Notes under the pieces: model-generated | What the model was told of the DNA's origin: nothing | The model's database searches: none | The model's input: only the letters and a program-made list of their open reading frames with translations | Translations under genes and position numbers: made by a program | In this document: in pieces, positions 26,278 to 33,409 of the stretch | Position numbering within the stretch: the stretch's first letter is position 1 | Layout of the letters: each line of letters opens with the position of its first letter | DNA from: Bacillus sp. 7884-1 | GTDB taxonomy: Bacteria > Bacillota > Bacilli > Bacillales > Cytobacillaceae | Reading direction: 5' to 3' | Assembly (NCBI RefSeq): GCF_002272245.1 | Contig: NZ_NPDD01000206.1 | Span: forward strand, 1 to 33,409 | DNA length: 33,409 nucleotides

Positions 26278-26592
26278 ATGAAGAATTTAGCATCAATGGA
26301 GCAGTTTGAACAACTTCGTGATGAAGGGAAAACGATTTTTATGTTCTCCGCTAACTGGTGTCCGGATTGTCGAATTATTGAACCCATTCTACCAGAAATA
26401 GAAACCAAGTATAGTGAATTTACTTTTATCCATGTTGATCGCGATGAGTTTATTGAGTTATGCCAAAAATTAGATGTTTACGGAATTCCAAGTTTTATTG
26501 CTTTTGAAAAGGGAAAAGAGCTTGGCCGTTTTGTAAGCAAAGATAGGAAAACCCAAGAGGAAATAGAAGGATTTATTAACGATCTAAAATAA
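26278..26592 (+). CDS. ytpP: thioredoxin-like protein YtpP
   Basis: A 104-residue thioredoxin-fold protein with the redox motif W27-CPDC (C28 and C31). It contains the cis-proline region YGIPSFIAFEKG. It lacks a signal peptide and should act in the cytoplasm as a disulfide reductant; the motif CPDC instead of CGPC suggests a different redox potential or partner. The ATG at 26278 has AGGAGG 8 nt upstream, overlapping the stop of the lipoprotein gene. A TTG at 26272 would be too close to that site. A strong terminator follows. Confidence 0.88.
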   Translation: MKNLASMEQFEQLRDEGKTIFMFSANWCPDCRIIEPILPEIETKYSEFTFIHVDRDEFIELCQKLDVYGIPSFIAFEKGKELGRFVSKDRKTQEEIEGFINDLK

Positions 26593-26604
26593 TTTAGTTT
26601 CAGG

Positions 26605-26633
26605 TCCTCCATCTTTTGAGATGGAGGATTTTT
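26605..26633 (+). terminator. terminator after ytpP
   Basis: TCCTCCATC (26605-26613) pairs with GATGGAGGA (26620-26628), and TTTTT follows. Confidence 0.92.
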
Positions 26634-26668
26634 AATGTACAATGGGTGGGTAGGCTGGAGGGATAAAA

Positions 26669-27487
26669 ATGAAGATGGATAGTATTAAAATGAAAAGAGA
26701 ATTAGAATCACGCTTAGCTTCGGAAGATGTGCTAATCACATATGATCGAGAAAAGGATCAACTGCGAATCGAAAATAAAGTCCTTAGAAAAGGAATAACC
26801 ATCTCGCTAGGTGGAATTGTCGCTAAGTGGCATACAGAGAAAGAAAAGGCAATTGATGAAGTGGTTTATTATGTGGAAGAGGGACTAAGGGCCATGACGG
26901 ACACAGTCCAGTTAACAGACCATGAGAAAAAGATTTTTCCAGTTATACGCTCAACGTCCTTCCCCATTGAAGCGGAAGAAGGCGTTCCATTCTTAACAGA
27001 GGAACATACTGCTGAAACAAAAATATATTACGCCTATGATATGGGGACAACGTACCGATTAATTGATTCGCGCATCATGGAAAAAGAAGGCTGGCAAGAA
27101 AGCCGCATTAAGGAGATTGCCCTATTTAATGTCAGATCTTTAAAGACATCATTAAAAGAAGACCAAGTAGCAGGCAATACTTTTTATTTTCTTAATTCAA
27201 ACGATGGATATGACGCAAGCAGGATATTAAATAAAGGCTTTTTAAATGATATGAAGAGAAAAATAACAGGGACAATGGTCCTTGCGGTTCCACATCAGGA
27301 TGTCTTAATTATCGCTGATATTCAAAACAATACAGGGTATGATGTTTTAGCACAAATGGCAATGAGTTTCTTTGCTAGTGGACGTGTACCTATAACGGCG
27401 TTATCCTTTTTGTATGAGGATGGAGAACTAGAACCAATATTTATCTTGGGAAAGACAGGCAATAAAGACGGAAAAGGATCACGGTAA
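26669..27487 (+). CDS. ytpQ: DUF1444 family protein YtpQ
   Basis: A 272-residue soluble protein of the DUF1444 family, conserved in Bacillus in this position and of unknown function. It has mixed helix and strand pattern, many charged residues, and no signal peptide or membrane segment. Conserved-looking blocks include [17 protein letters not shown] (about 172-188) and [16 protein letters not shown] (about 205-220). The ATG at 26669 has GGAGGG 6 nt upstream. Its stop codon lies in the loop of a terminator. In B. subtilis, from memory, a tRNA-binding-domain gene (ytpR) follows; here sftA follows directly. Confidence 0.8.
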   Translation: MKMDSIKMKRELESRLASEDVLITYDREKDQLRIENKVLRKGITISLGGIVAKWHTEKEKAIDEVVYYVEEGLRAMTDTVQLTDHEKKIFPVIRSTSFPIEAEEGVPFLTEEHTAETKIYYAYDMGTTYRLIDSRIMEKEGWQESRIKEIALFNVRSLKTSLKEDQVAGNTFYFLNSNDGYDASRILNKGFLNDMKRKITGTMVLAVPHQDVLIIADIQNNTGYDVLAQMAMSFFASGRVPITALSFLYEDGELEPIFILGKTGNKDGKGSR

Positions 27488-27499
27488 GTGGTCTTTTTT
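27474..27499 (+). terminator. terminator after ytpQ
   Basis: AAGGATCAC (27474-27482) pairs with GTGGTCTTT (27488-27496, two wobbles), and a T-run follows. The ytpQ stop codon is in the loop. Confidence 0.7.
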
Positions 27500-27579
27500 G
27501 CTTATTCTAAGATTTTATGTCGAAAAAATAATAATACCTGTTAAAATAGAGTGATAGAAATAGAGAAAGAGTGATAGTT

Positions 27580-30000
27580 TTGAGCTGGATCCAAAACTTT
27601 TTTCAAAGGTTTATAAAGGACAATGAAGATGAATATGCTGGATATGATGACATACATAACAAGCAGCACGTGCGGTCATTGCCTCATAAGATAATAGAAG
27701 GGGGGCACCATTTAGATACAAAAATTTCTTATCAATATCCTAAAGGGCAGCTCCACTTCAAATTGAAGTCAGAAGTCAGAAAGGTAAGAACTGAACCTGC
27801 AACCCGACAAAAGAGGGTAGAGCCAAGTACTGAAAAAAGAAATACTGAAAGAAGAAGTTCAGAAACAAAGAAGATGGCTGAAACAAAGAAGCTGCCTGAA
27901 GCTAAGACTAGCACAACGCCAATTAAGAAAAAACCATTTCAGTTGACAGAAATTCCATCACCTATTTTTGGGTTTAGCAGACCGAATACAGTCTCTGATA
28001 AAGTAGTTGAACATGAGTTAAGCCATTTTTTTGCTGATGAATTTGATGAACAGCTTGATTCTAGTACACCTGTATTGGAGAATGAATCATTCCCTGAGAT
28101 TGAAATGGCTGTAGCTGAAACAGCTGTTGCTATATCTGAAGAGGTTGAGACTATTGAAGTAGTTGAGACAATTGAAGAGGTTGAGACAATTGAAGTAGTT
28201 GAGACAATTGAAGAGGTTGAGACAATTGAAGAGGTTGAGACAATTGAAGAAGTTCCGATAATTGAAACGACGGCGGAGGAAAAGCCCCAAGAAGCTGTTG
28301 AAGTGTACACACCAAAACGATCCCCGCTTCCTTTTAATGTCATGATGCTGAAACAGGATAAGGTAAAATGGGAAGAAAGCAAAAGAAGAAGAACATTGCA
28401 CCCTGAGAAAGTACAATCGGAAAAGGTTATGGAAGAAACTCCTGAAGCAGTAGAACAGTCAAATGATGATGTAGAAGCGGTCACTGTGGACCAGTCAAAT
28501 GAAATAGAAGCCGTCACAATAGAACCTATTATTCAGAGGCTGATAGAGGAACCACCCGTACTAGCAGAGGCTAATGTATATGAGTTTCCTAAAATGAACT
28601 TGTTAAACCCTCCTGTTATTGTAGAAGACGATACGGAATGGTTATTATACCAAGAAGAACTTTTAAACCAAACGCTGCAAAATTTTAATGTCGGTGCAAG
28701 TGTTGTCAATGTTACTCAAGGACCAGCAGTCACACGATTTGAAGTCCAACCAGAGCCAGGGGTAAAGGTAAATAAAATTACAAATTTAAGCGATGATATT
28801 AAATTAAGTCTTGCTGCTAGAGATATCCGAATTGAAGCGCCGATTCCTGGTAAACATACGATTGGCATTGAGGTACCTAACCAAAAATCACGTCCTGTGT
28901 TTATTAATGAAATCATTCAAAGTCCTGTCTTTCGAGAGTCCGTCTCTCCATTGACAGCAATACTAGGACTAGATATTTCCGGCAAGCCTATTGTTACCGA
29001 TCTAAAGAAAATGCCCCATGGCTTAATAGCTGGAGCAACTGGTTCTGGAAAGAGTGTTTGTATTAATACCATCTTAGTAAGTTTATTGTTTAAAGCTAGT
29101 CCAGAAGATTTAAAGCTATTATTGATTGACCCTAAAATGGTAGAGCTTGCTCCGTATAATCGAATTCCGCATTTAGTTAGTCCAGTCATAACGGATTTAA
29201 AGGCTGCAACAGCATCCTTGAAATGGGCTGTCGATGAAATGGAAAGACGTTATGAGCTTTTTGCACATACTGGAGTTCGCGATATTAATCGATTTAATGA
29301 GCTTGCCATAAAGAATAAACAATACAGTGATAAACTCCCGTTTATTGTGATTGTCATTGATGAATTAGCTGATTTGATGATGATGTCACCTGCGGATGTA
29401 GAAGAAGCGATTTGCAGAATTGCTCAAAAAGCACGAGCATGTGGAATTCATTTAATTGTTGCGACGCAAAGACCATCAGTGGATGTCATTACTGGATTAA
29501 TTAAAGCCAACATCCCAACCCGGATTGCCTTTTCTGTTTCTTCACAAGTGGATTCGCGAACGATCATTGATATTAGCGGGGCTGAGAAATTACTTGGCCG
29601 GGGTGACATGCTCTTTTTAGAAAATGGTTCATCCAAGCCTGTTCGTCTGCAAGGAACTTTTGTGTCAGATGAAGAAATTGACCTTGTTGTCGGGCATGTG
29701 AGAGAGCAGCGTGAACCTGAATACTTGTTTGAACAAGAAGAACTATTAAAAAAGGCACAAGTAACAGAAGAAGAGGATGAGCTTTTTTTCGAAGCCTGTG
29801 AATTTATTATTGAACAAGGACTTGCTTCTACCTCGAGCTTACAAAGAAGATTTAAAATCGGTTATAACCGTGCAGCCCGACTAATGGATATGCTTGAATC
29901 GAACGGTTTTATCACAAGTGCCAATGGCAGCAAACCTCGAGAAGTATTGATCACAGAATCAGACTTGGAGTCCCTGCAAGATACTGGTACAATAAATTAA
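27580..30000 (+). CDS. sftA: DNA translocase SftA (FtsK/SpoIIIE family)
   Basis: An 806-residue translocase that moves DNA away from the closing septum. The C-terminal motor has Walker A GATGSGKS at 485-492, Walker B VIVIDELAD with D594 and E595, and a gamma winged-helix domain from about residue 745 for reading KOPS-like sequences. Unlike SpoIIIE there are no membrane helices; an amphipathic start (SWIQNFFQRF) and a long charged linker precede the motor, as in SftA. That linker contains a tandem VETIE repeat. The start is taken as the TTG at 27580; a GTG at 27571 is the alternative. It stands alone between terminators upstream and the murC promoter region. Confidence 0.92.
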   Translation: MSWIQNFFQRFIKDNEDEYAGYDDIHNKQHVRSLPHKIIEGGHHLDTKISYQYPKGQLHFKLKSEVRKVRTEPATRQKRVEPSTEKRNTERRSSETKKMAETKKLPEAKTSTTPIKKKPFQLTEIPSPIFGFSRPNTVSDKVVEHELSHFFADEFDEQLDSSTPVLENESFPEIEMAVAETAVAISEEVETIEVVETIEEVETIEVVETIEEVETIEEVETIEEVPIIETTAEEKPQEAVEVYTPKRSPLPFNVMMLKQDKVKWEESKRRRTLHPEKVQSEKVMEETPEAVEQSNDDVEAVTVDQSNEIEAVTIEPIIQRLIEEPPVLAEANVYEFPKMNLLNPPVIVEDDTEWLLYQEELLNQTLQNFNVGASVVNVTQGPAVTRFEVQPEPGVKVNKITNLSDDIKLSLAARDIRIEAPIPGKHTIGIEVPNQKSRPVFINEIIQSPVFRESVSPLTAILGLDISGKPIVTDLKKMPHGLIAGATGSGKSVCINTILVSLLFKASPEDLKLLLIDPKMVELAPYNRIPHLVSPVITDLKAATASLKWAVDEMERRYELFAHTGVRDINRFNELAIKNKQYSDKLPFIVIVIDELADLMMMSPADVEEAICRIAQKARACGIHLIVATQRPSVDVITGLIKANIPTRIAFSVSSQVDSRTIIDISGAEKLLGRGDMLFLENGSSKPVRLQGTFVSDEEIDLVVGHVREQREPEYLFEQEELLKKAQVTEEEDELFFEACEFIIEQGLASTSSLQRRFKIGYNRAARLMDMLESNGFITSANGSKPREVLITESDLESLQDTGTIN
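28141..28266 (+). repeat. 18-bp in-frame tandem repeat in sftA
   Basis: Six near-identical copies of an 18-bp unit (GAG/GTA-GTTGAGACAATTGAA) run from 28141 to 28248, and a diverged seventh ends at 28266. The encoded hexapeptides are EVETIE and VVETIE, alternating in the first four copies. It lies in the flexible linker, at about residues 188-229. Confidence 0.95.
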
Positions 30001-30054
30001 TCTAAAAAAAATAACATGTGAATTCCGTATCAAATAGTTTTTCTTGATGAACAA

Positions 30055-30063
30055 TGTTATAAT
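30055..30063 (+). promoter_or_regulatory. extended -10 promoter of murC
   Basis: TGTTATAAT is a TG-n-TATAAT extended -10. No good -35 lies 17 bp upstream. It gives a leader of about 150 nt before murC. Confidence 0.5.
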
Positions 30064-30120
30064 ACTTAAATGTGATTCCGATATTGATGTTATACGTTAC
30101 CAAACTAAAGTTTTTTCGAT

Positions 30121-30157
30121 GTATAGCTGATGCGCCTAGGCGCTTCCGCTTTTCGTT
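30121..30157. repeat. palindromic element in the murC leader
   Basis: GCGCCTAGGCGC (30132-30143) is a perfect 12-bp palindrome, followed by TTCCGCTTTTCG. The G/C content is far above that of its surroundings. It resembles, from memory, a short intergenic repeat scattered in Bacillaceae genomes. Confidence 0.45.
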
Positions 30158-30222
30158 ATTAGCATTTCAAGATAGATGTCATATACTGTTTTACAGATAG
30201 ACGTTGGTTGGAGGTTCTTTAT

Positions 30223-31524
30223 ATGACTATTTACCATTTTGTAGGTATAAAGGGGTCAGGAATGAGTGCATTAGCACAAGTTCTCCATGATATGAATTTC
30301 GATGTACAAGGCTCCGATGTCGAAAAGCGCTTTTTTACTCAACTGGCCCTTGAAGAATCAGGAATAAAGATTCTCCCCTTTCAAAAGGAAAACATTAAAC
30401 CGGGGATGACTATTATTGCTGGTAATGCATTTCCTGATACACATGAGGAAATTCAAGAGGCCATGAAGCTCGGACTGCCAATTGTTCGTTACCACAGATT
30501 TTTAGGCGATTTTATGCAAAATTTTATTAGTGTGGCTGTTACGGGAGCACACGGTAAAACGTCGACAACTGGGTTGCTTGCCCATGTCATTAAGGGTGCA
30601 AAGCCGACTTCGTTTTTAATTGGTGACGGTACTGGCAGAGGCGAAGAAGGATCTAAATATTTTGTTTTCGAAGCGTGTGAATACAGAAGACACTTTCTGT
30701 CCTATTTTCCAGATTATGCAATCATGACAAATATTGATTTCGATCACCCTGATTATTTTGCGAATATTGATGATGTATTTTCAGCATTCCAGGAAATGGC
30801 CGTTCAAGTTAAGAAGGGAATATTTGCTTACGGGGATGATGAACAGCTTCAAAAGATTCAGGCAAAGGTGCCAGTATTGTTCTATGGTTTTGACGAGGAG
30901 AATGACTACCAAGCCAAGAATCTTGTGAAAAGTACAAGTGGAACAACCTTTGATGTATTTATTCGTAATACCTTCTATGATACTTTTAGCATCCCTACTT
31001 TCGGTGAGCATAGTGTTTTAAATGCGCTTTCTGTCATTGGGGTGTGCCACTATGAAGAAATTGATGTTGCAATTGTGAAGGAACAATTGAACACCTTTCA
31101 GGGTGTTAAAAGAAGATTCACAGAAAAACGAATTGGGTCACAAATTTTGATTGACGATTATGCCCATCACCCAACAGAAATTAAAGCTACCATTGATGCG
31201 GCCAATCAAAAATATCCAGATAGGGAAATCGTAGCTGTATTTCAGCCGCATACCTTTTCAAGAACTCAAGCTTTTCTAGAGGATTTTGCAAAAAGCTTGA
31301 GACTTGCAGATAAGACGTATTTATGTGAAATTTTTGGTTCTGCACGAGAAAACCATGGGAAACTGACGATTAATGACCTGCAAAAGAAAATTGAAGGGGC
31401 AGAAATACTGTCAGAAGAAAATACTTCTCTGTTGGAGAAACATCAAAATAGTGTAATTATTTTTATGGGTGCAGGAGATATTCAAAAATTCCAGGAATCC
31501 TATGAAAATCAGCTTACCTTATAA
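30223..31524 (+). CDS. murC: UDP-N-acetylmuramate--L-alanine ligase
   Basis: A 433-residue cytoplasmic Mur ligase that adds L-alanine to UDP-MurNAc using ATP. The N-terminal domain starts with [16 protein letters not shown], typical of MurC. The ATP loop is [11 protein letters not shown], near 107-117, and the later [10 protein letters not shown] (about 309-318) and FQPHTFSRT (about 336-344) blocks mark the family. Length is normal. The ATG at 30223 has GGAGG 8 nt upstream, and an in-frame TTG at 30208 lacks a site of its own. It follows sftA, as in B. subtilis, and ends at a terminator shared with the M29 aminopeptidase gene. Confidence 0.95.
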   Translation: MTIYHFVGIKGSGMSALAQVLHDMNFDVQGSDVEKRFFTQLALEESGIKILPFQKENIKPGMTIIAGNAFPDTHEEIQEAMKLGLPIVRYHRFLGDFMQNFISVAVTGAHGKTSTTGLLAHVIKGAKPTSFLIGDGTGRGEEGSKYFVFEACEYRRHFLSYFPDYAIMTNIDFDHPDYFANIDDVFSAFQEMAVQVKKGIFAYGDDEQLQKIQAKVPVLFYGFDEENDYQAKNLVKSTSGTTFDVFIRNTFYDTFSIPTFGEHSVLNALSVIGVCHYEEIDVAIVKEQLNTFQGVKRRFTEKRIGSQILIDDYAHHPTEIKATIDAANQKYPDREIVAVFQPHTFSRTQAFLEDFAKSLRLADKTYLCEIFGSARENHGKLTINDLQKKIEGAEILSEENTSLLEKHQNSVIIFMGAGDIQKFQESYENQLTL

Positions 31525-31525
31525 T

Positions 31526-31563
31526 AAAAAAGGATGCCCGTAAACATACGGACATCCTTTTTT
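31526..31563. terminator. bidirectional terminator, murC / M29 aminopeptidase
   Basis: AGGATG-C-CCGTA pairs with TACGG-A-CATCCT (one C-A mismatch, AACA loop), flanked by A and T runs on either side. Confidence 0.9.
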
Positions 31564-31567
31564 GAAT

Positions 31568-32683
31568 TTATTTAAGATTTTCAGGATTTAATCCTTCAAG
31601 TTCAGGTATAACGAAAAGACCGTCTTTACGGATTAACACATCATCAAAATAGATTTCTCCTCCGCCGTATTCCGGGCGCTGAATGTTAACCATATCCCAG
31701 TGAATATTGGAATGATTGCCGTTAAAGGCTTCATCATAGCATTGACCTGGAGTAAAGTGGAAGCTGCCGGCAATTTTTTCATCAAATAAAATATCCTGCA
31801 TCGGATTTAAGATGTATGGGTTTACGCCGATGGCGAACTCACCAACATAACGTGCTCCTTCATCGGTATCAAATATTTTATTGATACGCTCTGTATCATT
31901 TGCGACTGCTTCAACAATTTTTCCATCCTTGAAGGTAAGCTTTACATTTTCAAAAGTAAATCCTTGGTAAGGGGATGGGGTATTATAAGTAATAACTCCA
32001 TTTACTGAATCACGAACTGGTGCGGTGTATACCTCACCATCAGGTATATTTGCATGGCCGGCACACTTAATAGCCGGAATATCCTTAATGGAGAAGCTAA
32101 GGTCTGTTCCAGGACCTGTGAGACGAACTTTATCTGTACGGTTCATCAATTGTGCAAGGCTGTCCATAGCTTTATCCATCTTTCCATAATCCAAATTACA
32201 AACATCAAAATAGAAGTCCTCAAATGCCTCCGTACTCATTTTTGCTAACTGAGCCATGTTTGCTGTTGGGTAGCGAAGGACAACCCATTTTGTTTTCGGA
32301 ACTCTGATGTCGCGATGAACTTTCTTACCAATTGTACTTCCGTGAATCTTTACTTTTTCGTCTGGTACATCGGCTTGCTCATTGATGTTATCACCAGAAC
32401 GTAGACCTATGTATGCATCCATTTTCCCCATTACATTTGCTTCAAAATCAGCGATCATATTAAATTGCTCTTCCTGTGCGCCAAGGAGTAGGGCACGATC
32501 CACTTGCTGATCCTTAAGAAGTACAAATGGGTATCCACCTGCAAGATAGGCTTCCTTAACAAGTGCTGTAACAAGTTCACGCTGCAGGCCGAAGTTTTCA
32601 ATTAAAACCTTTTCACCCTTTTGCAGCTCTACCGAGTAGTTAATTAAATTTTTTGCTAATTTTTCAATACGTGGATCTTTCAT
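31568..32683 (-). CDS. M29-family (thermophilic-type) aminopeptidase
   Basis: A 371-residue metallo-aminopeptidase of the M29 (AmpS/PepS/aminopeptidase T) family, somewhat shorter than the 410-residue AmpS. Likely metal ligands are E217 in DGEVYTAP, E282 in YVGEFAIG, H309 in SFHFTPG, and H328 and D330 in NIHWDM. It removes N-terminal residues from peptides in the cytoplasm. The ATG at 32683 is preferred because GGAGGAAT lies about 9 nt upstream; the frame open further upstream to 32743 has no support. It is divergent from ytxG. No convincing promoter pair was found. Confidence 0.9.
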   Translation of the reverse strand: MKDPRIEKLAKNLINYSVELQKGEKVLIENFGLQRELVTALVKEAYLAGGYPFVLLKDQQVDRALLLGAQEEQFNMIADFEANVMGKMDAYIGLRSGDNINEQADVPDEKVKIHGSTIGKKVHRDIRVPKTKWVVLRYPTANMAQLAKMSTEAFEDFYFDVCNLDYGKMDKAMDSLAQLMNRTDKVRLTGPGTDLSFSIKDIPAIKCAGHANIPDGEVYTAPVRDSVNGVITYNTPSPYQGFTFENVKLTFKDGKIVEAVANDTERINKIFDTDEGARYVGEFAIGVNPYILNPMQDILFDEKIAGSFHFTPGQCYDEAFNGNHSNIHWDMVNIQRPEYGGGEIYFDDVLIRKDGLFVIPELEGLNPENLK

Positions 32684-32843
32684 GTTATTAGATTCCTCCA
32701 ACGAAAAAAATGATAATACAGTATTTATTGTAACCGAATTCATACAGAAAGTGATAAAAATTCAACATAAGTGTAAAACGTATTGTAAACTCATGCAGGA
32801 AAATGAGACAATTATCTTGAAGTAGTATTAGATACCTATTTAC

Positions 32844-32868
32844 GTTTAACACCGCGCTAGATAGGTAA
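32844..32868 (+). promoter_or_regulatory. probable sigma-B promoter of ytxG
   Basis: GTTTAA (32844-32849) and AGGTAA (32863-32868) are 13 bp apart, against the sigma-B consensus GTTTAA-N12-14-GGGTAT. In B. subtilis the ytxGHJ operon is under sigma-B. An inverted repeat, TACCTAT (32833-32839) with ATAGGTA (32861-32867), overlaps it. Confidence 0.6.
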
Positions 32869-32901
32869 TACATAATGGTATAAATGCGGAGGTAAAGACG
32901 A

Positions 32902-33363
32902 ATGGAAATTATTTTATATTTAAGCGTCGCTTTGATAGCGATTGCCTTTTTAGTGCTTGTCATGTACGTAGCAAAAACACTAACCTCTCTCCAAGAAACC
33001 CTATCAAGTGTTTCAAAAACGCTAATTGGATTAGAAAAACAGTTAGATGGTGTCACACAAGAAACAACAGAACTCTTACAAAAAACAAATGCTCTAGCTG
33101 ATGATATTCAGGAAAAGTCAAAGAGTTTAAACAGTGTTGTTTCGGCAGTAAAAGATGTGGGGTCAACAGTAAATAAATTCAATGGAACTTTAAAAAATTT
33201 AACAGATTCATTTGATATACAGGTAGAAGAAAATAAAGAAAAAGTCTCCCAAATTGTCCAATGGAGTAATGTTTTTCTTGAACTAAAAGATAAATGGAAT
33301 ACTAAGAAAAAAGAAAAAGAAGAAAGCAGTGCCAAGGAGATTAAAAGAGTTAGATCTAGATAG
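32902..33363 (+). CDS. ytxG: DUF948 general stress protein YtxG
   Basis: A 153-residue protein with one N-terminal membrane helix (about residues 3-24) and a long helical, coiled-coil-like region (about 30-120) rich in L, T and K, ending in a basic tail. This is the DUF948 layout of YtxG. The ATG at 32902 has GGAGG 9 nt upstream. It is the first gene of the ytxGHJ stress operon in B. subtilis; the partners would lie past the right edge here. A probable sigma-B promoter precedes it. The molecular function is unknown. Confidence 0.85.
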   Translation: MEIILYLSVALIAIAFLVLVMYVAKTLTSLQETLSSVSKTLIGLEKQLDGVTQETTELLQKTNALADDIQEKSKSLNSVVSAVKDVGSTVNKFNGTLKNLTDSFDIQVEENKEKVSQIVQWSNVFLELKDKWNTKKKEKEESSAKEIKRVRSR

Positions 33364-33409
33364 TATTTTAAGGCTGTGTTTAAGGTAAATAAATGGTTTT
33401 AGAACTCTG

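Noticed and set aside
27939..28517. Long minus-strand reading frame inside sftA
   Set aside because: It is a mirror of the low-complexity repeat; it has no ribosome binding site and lies within a clear conserved gene.
32688..33056. Minus-strand reading frame across the ytxG promoter
   Set aside because: It covers the divergent promoter region and the ytxG start, with no ribosome binding site or recognisable domain.

Overview
The window is low-GC chromosomal DNA from an endospore-forming member of the Bacillaceae, Bacillus in the broad sense. The evidence is A/T-rich DNA, strong AGGAGG-type ribosome binding sites, frequent TTG starts, a T-box leader before leuS, a perfect PerR operator, a probable sigma-B promoter and a sporulation gene (cse60). 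From memory, the gene order follows the B. subtilis yt* block that runs from yttB-leuS to murC-ytxG. The genus cannot be fixed from sequence alone.

Layout. At 1-140 there are tandem hairpin repeats, followed by a NERD-domain gene on the minus strand. The stretch 1.3-5.9 kb holds an MFS exporter (yttB), the T-box-controlled leuS, a rhodanese (ytwF) and cse60. The stretch 5.9-9.8 kb holds the flavoprotein ytfP (minus), the flippase-like ytgP and a pseudouridine synthase (ytzG). The stretch 9.8-13.9 kb looks more accessory: dps with a PerR box, an E. coli-type speD, a lone ABC-type ATPase, an amino acid permease and the small regulator ytzE. The stretch 14.3-20.5 kb holds pepV-dat (D-amino acid and dipeptide metabolism), then thpR, a lipid kinase and the pullulanase gene amyX as a likely operon. 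The stretch 20.6-25.6 kb holds ytmP, the oppositely oriented ytzH, trmB, ytnP (metallo-beta-lactamase fold), a small anchored PepSY-like protein, ytoP (M42 peptidase) and a DUF84 NTPase. The stretch 25.7-33.4 kb holds a lipoprotein gene, ytpP (thioredoxin-like), ytpQ, the DNA translocase gene sftA, murC, an M29 aminopeptidase and ytxG at the end.

The genes cover translation (leuS, trmB, ytzG, thpR), cell wall and division (ytgP, dat, murC, sftA), peptide turnover (pepV, ytoP, M29 peptidase) and stress (dps, ytxG, ytpP, ytwF). Most units end in clear intrinsic terminators, and many of these overlap stop codons or serve two convergent genes.

I see no insertion sequence, prophage, CRISPR array, rRNA or tRNA, and no clear undescribed multi-gene system. 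The observations most worth a second look are the 52-bp hairpin repeats at the left edge, the arrangement of ytmP, ytzH and trmB in which the ytmP transcript must run antisense through ytzH, the in-frame 18-bp repeat in sftA, the NERD-zinc-ribbon protein, and the unclear start codon of the lipoprotein gene.
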